A stretch of DNA of 17,459 nt from Candidatus Firestoneibacteriota bacterium (GTDB taxonomy: Bacteria; Oederibacteriota; JAAXVQ01): contig JAAXVQ010000001.1 in the NCBI GenBank assembly GCA_013335425.1, forward strand, positions 1 through 17,459, written 5' to 3'. The first letter of the stretch is position 1; the number at the start of each line of letters is the position of its first letter. The translations under genes and the position numbers were made by a program. Below, piece by piece: positions 15,254-17,459 of this stretch. A model generated the notes under the pieces. The model was not told where the DNA came from, made no database searches, and saw only the letters and a program-made list of their open reading frames with translations.

Positions 15254-16140
15254 ACTCTGCGCCGGATTGGCTGGAAGATTTCCTCCAAGCCTTGGCCGCC
15301 GAGCGCGGGCTGGCCTCGGCCACGCTCGCGGCTTACCGCAGCGACGCTTTGCTGTACTTGGCCTTTCTGGAAAAACACGGCATGGGTTTTGATCCGAAAC
15401 AACCGCCAGAAAGGGAATTAATCCAAAACTTTTTAGAGGATCTGCGGCTGGCAGGCAAAGCCTCGGCCACCATCGTGCGCGCCATTGTGACCCTGCGTTC
15501 CTTGCATCGCTTTCTAAAGCAGGAAGGGCAGGCTGCTTATGATCCCACAGAAGATTTTGAGTCTTACCGTTTGTGGAAAAAGCTGCCCGACGTGCTTACG
15601 GTGGAGGAAGTCGGACGGCTGCTGCGTGCGCCCGAGCTGGAAGCCAAGCACGGGCAACGCGACCGCGCCCTGCTGGAGATGCTCTATGCCACGGGTTTGC
15701 GGGTTTCTGAACTGGTGAGCCTCACCCCAGGCCAGATCCATTGGAAGGAAGCTTATGTGCTTATCCGGGGCAAGGGCGACCGCGAGCGGGTGGTGCCCGT
15801 GGGGCGCGCGGCTTTGGCCATTGCGGAAAGTTATCTGCGCTCGCGCGGCAAGGTGAACGAAAATCTGCCGTTGTTTGTCTCACGCGGGGTCCGCGGGTTT
15901 TCGCGCGTGGGCTTTTGGAAACTGATCCGGCGCTATGCCCAACAGGCGGGTATTGCCAAGGAGATCTCGCCGCACACGCTGCGGCATTCGTTCGCCACGC
16001 ATCTGCTCGCCGGGGGCGCGGATTTGCGTATAGTCCAGGAAATGCTGGGGCACGCGGATATTTCCACCACGCAAATTTACACGCACGTAGATCGGGAAAG
16101 GCTCAAGGAAGTGCACCGAAAGTTTCATCCACGGCCATAA
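15250..16140 (+). CDS. xerD: Tyrosine site-specific recombinase, XerD type (296 aa)
   Basis: Site-specific recombinase resolving chromosome dimers at dif, normally with XerC and FtsK. The N-terminal SAM-like DNA-binding domain spans about 1-105; the catalytic domain holds the full active site R151 (TGLRVSEL), K175 (RGKGDRE), H242 and R245 (HTLRHSFATHLL), H268 (LGHADIS) and nucleophile Y277 (IYTHV). The C-terminal ERLKEVHRKFHPR is XerD-like rather than XerC-like. Length is as in E. coli XerD (298). ATG at 15250 overlaps the previous stop as ATGA, so it is coupled to the GT-C gene; a longer open frame to 14653 is a shadow of that gene. A mobile-element integrase is unlikely given the housekeeping-type sequence. 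Confidence 0.92.
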   Translation: MNSAPDWLEDFLQALAAERGLASATLAAYRSDALLYLAFLEKHGMGFDPKQPPERELIQNFLEDLRLAGKASATIVRAIVTLRSLHRFLKQEGQAAYDPTEDFESYRLWKKLPDVLTVEEVGRLLRAPELEAKHGQRDRALLEMLYATGLRVSELVSLTPGQIHWKEAYVLIRGKGDRERVVPVGRAALAIAESYLRSRGKVNENLPLFVSRGVRGFSRVGFWKLIRRYAQQAGIAKEISPHTLRHSFATHLLAGGADLRIVQEMLGHADISTTQIYTHVDRERLKEVHRKFHPRP

Positions 16141-16151
16141 ACACGATGATT

Positions 16152-16303
16152 GCAGTTAAAGACTGATCAGATCCGCTTGTTTCACATGGCCATGGGGCAA
16201 CATGGCGGTACGATGAAAACATTTGGGATTTTGCCGGATGTGGGTAGCCTGCAACCTGCGAGACCAAGGTTTCACTGCGCGGATCAGGTCAGTCTTTAAC
16301 TGC
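16152..16303. repeat. 152-bp element with 25-bp inverted ends
   Basis: Bases 16152-16176 and 16279-16303 are inverted copies matching at 23 of 25 positions (outer 15 perfect, GCAGTTAAAGACTGA). They enclose about 100 bp without an ORF. It begins 12 bp after the xerD stop. The size and inverted ends fit a MITE-like element or a long structured RNA; a clear target-site duplication was not found. Confidence 0.7.
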
Positions 16304-16448
16304 TTGATAGTTTATGTTGCGGAAAGGCTTCTTTTCTTTTTAAATTCCTCTCCCCTTTGTCCCCTCCCACCAAATCCTGGGGAGGGGAATTTAAAAAGGT
16401 GTTTCCATAACAAGAACTAGATAGTTTTTTTTCGGAAAGGCCTTTTTA
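16303..16448. repeat. Imperfect direct repeat flanking a palindrome
   Basis: A 32-base segment (16303-16335: C-TGATAGTTT...CGGAAAGGC) recurs at 16417-16448 (CTAGATAGTTT...CGGAAAGGC). Between the copies lies the CCCCTCCC/GGGGAGGGG palindrome. A third partial copy (GAACTAGATAG) at 16569-16579 follows the GTCATT-type inverted repeat. The intergenic region seems to have grown by duplication with a different palindrome in each unit. Confidence 0.5.
16347..16390. repeat. Dispersed palindromic repeat, copy 2
   Basis: Second copy of the element at the left edge of the window: 16361-16390 matches 22-51 at 28 of 30 bases. CCCCTCCC pairs with GGGAGGGG. Same orientation as copy 1. Confidence 0.75.
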
Positions 16449-16453
16449 TTGTC

Positions 16454-16542
16454 TGTCATTTCGAGGCGTAGCCGAGAAATCTTAAAAAGTACTTTAAAAT
16501 AATGAGTTAGCTTCAAGATTCCTCGCTTTGCTCGGAATGACA
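16454..16542. repeat. Paired inverted GTCATT-type repeat
   Basis: TGTCATTTCGAGGCGTAGCC (16454-16473) and the following GAGAAATCTT are mirrored by AAGATTCCTCGCTTTGCTCG (16515-16534) and GAATGACA. The whole 89 bp can form a hairpin with about 30-base arms. The GTCATTCCGAGC...GAGGAATCTT unit is a widespread short intergenic repeat in bacterial genomes. It is not a coding sequence. Confidence 0.8.
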
Positions 16543-16601
16543 CCGTAAAAAGAATTTTTTCGTCACAGGAACTAGATAGAAAATATTTTTAGGAAGTCAC
16601 C

Positions 16602-17459
16602 ATGCGAATTTTACAGTCGTTGCCATTACGCTTACGCAAGCTTTTAGCTCAAACCGTCAGCATGGCTGACGGTTTGAATATGACTGTTTATCTGGTGGGT
16701 GGGCCGGTGCGCGATTTGTTGCTGCACCGTTCTTGCCGGGATTTGGATTTGGCCGTGGAAGGCGACGCGGTGGTTTTGGCCCAACGGTTGGCTGCCGAGT
16801 CCGGGGCATGGGTGGTGGCGCATACGCGTTTCGGAACAAGCAAAGTGATTTGGCCCGACAAGGTTCAGGTTGATTTGGCCGGCACGCGCACGGAAACGTA
16901 TGCTCAACCGGGGGCCTTGCCCCAGGTGACGTCGGCGGACATCCGCGCGGATTTGGGGCGCCGGGATTTTTCCATCAATGCTTTGGCCTTGGCCTTAAAC
17001 GGCCGTGGCCGGGGTGAAGTCCTGGATTTTTTTCAAGGGCAAGAAGATTTGCTGAAAAAGCGCGTGCGGTTACTCCATGCCCGAAGTTTTCAGGACGATC
17101 CCACTAGGTTGTTTCGAGCCGTGCGTTTTGAACAGCGTCTGGGTTTTCGCTTGGAGGCGTCAACCCTGCGGGAATTCAAACAAGCGGTAGCCGGGGGTGG
17201 ACTCGGAACCATAAGCCCATCGCGGATATTTCAGGAATTGCGGCTGGTGCTACGGGAAGCGGAGTATGTTGCCTGTTTAAAACGTCTCGCCGGTTTGGGC
17301 GTGCTTTCCCAAGTGCAGCCTGGACTTAAACCCGTCCCCGCCCGGTTGGCCCTTAACCTGAAAAAAACGGTGGTTGCTTCCCGGACATGGGGGATTGAGG
17401 GCCCGGACGAAGAACTGCTTAAATTTTTAGCGTTGACCGAGCCCTTGACGCCCACGGCC
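16602..17459 (+). CDS. cca: tRNA nucleotidyltransferase / poly(A) polymerase family, 3' end cut off
   Basis: Class II nucleotidyltransferase adding CCA, or only A or CC, to tRNA 3' ends. Visible motifs: YLVGGPVRDLLL (30-41), catalytic DLD (47-49), RRDFSINALAL (120-130), and DDPTRLFRAVRFEQRLGF (165-182), which belongs to the base-selecting and RNA-binding part. The ATG at 16602 has AGGAAG 5 bases upstream. The frame is open for 286 codons to the window end, so the C-terminal half is missing and CCA-adding, A-adding and poly(A) polymerase activity cannot be distinguished. There is no N-terminal CBS or DHH domain, unlike the long A-adding forms. Confidence 0.92.
   Translation, partial: MRILQSLPLRLRKLLAQTVSMADGLNMTVYLVGGPVRDLLLHRSCRDLDLAVEGDAVVLAQRLAAESGAWVVAHTRFGTSKVIWPDKVQVDLAGTRTETYAQPGALPQVTSADIRADLGRRDFSINALALALNGRGRGEVLDFFQGQEDLLKKRVRLLHARSFQDDPTRLFRAVRFEQRLGFRLEASTLREFKQAVAGGGLGTISPSRIFQELRLVLREAEYVACLKRLAGLGVLSQVQPGLKPVPARLALNLKKTVVASRTWGIEGPDEELLKFLALTEPLTPTA

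Noticed and set aside
16152..16303. Considered as a tRNA, 6S RNA or dif site
   Set aside because: No tRNA T-loop or anticodon arm, no convincing 6S central bubble, and no 28-bp dif-like sequence was recognised.
16454..16542. Hairpin considered as a terminator or CRISPR-like unit
   Set aside because: No T-tract follows, and there is one inverted pair rather than regularly spaced direct repeats; it matches a known type of dispersed intergenic repeat.

Overview
The window is a stretch of chromosome from a Gram-negative (two-membrane) bacterium. It has a lipoprotein with a lipobox, a probable outer-membrane beta-barrel ending in Phe, and a long surface-glycan gene block. GC is moderate to high, coding density is good, and the intergenic DNA carries short palindromic repeats of the kind common in uncultivated phyla. 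I cannot assign a phylum from the sequence. No rRNA, tRNA, CRISPR array or intact transposon was seen.

Left part (1-8202) is a glycan or methylation block. A SAM methyltransferase on the minus strand (135-1097) is divergent from a very large plus-strand protein (1318-5109) that fuses methyltransferase, coiled coil, GT2, GT4 and second GT2 domains. A GT2-plus-TPR protein (5150-6988) follows 40 bp later. A metallophosphoesterase with a long insertion between its first two metal motifs (7054-8202) comes next and may have its own promoter. The set fits synthesis or decoration of a surface polysaccharide or glycoprotein, but no substrate can be named.

Middle part (8203-12150) is accessory. It holds a small two-helix membrane ORF whose ATG lies one base out of frame, a VapBC toxin-antitoxin pair with a clear promoter and overlapping operator palindrome, an 800-bp region without genes, a lipoprotein with a C-terminal LamG-like domain behind a structured leader and before a good terminator, and a HepT-MntA (HEPN/MNT) toxin-antitoxin pair.

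Right part (12151-17459) holds a secreted or outer-membrane beta-rich protein. Next comes a compact run of two tiny paralogous single-helix membrane proteins, a polytopic GT-C-like glycosyltransferase and a XerD-type recombinase, joined by short gaps or ATGA overlaps. A repeat-rich intergenic region follows: a 152-bp element with 25-bp inverted ends, a CCCCTCCC/GGGGAGGGG palindrome also present at the left edge of the window, and a paired GTCATT-type repeat. The last gene is a tRNA nucleotidyltransferase (CCA-adding / poly(A) polymerase family) cut by the window end.

The points most worth a second look are the five-part glycan enzyme, the tandem micro-membrane proteins leading into an apparently frame-shifted GT-C gene, the metallophosphoesterase insertion and the nested repeats before the nucleotidyltransferase. 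I did not find a clearly new multi-gene system.
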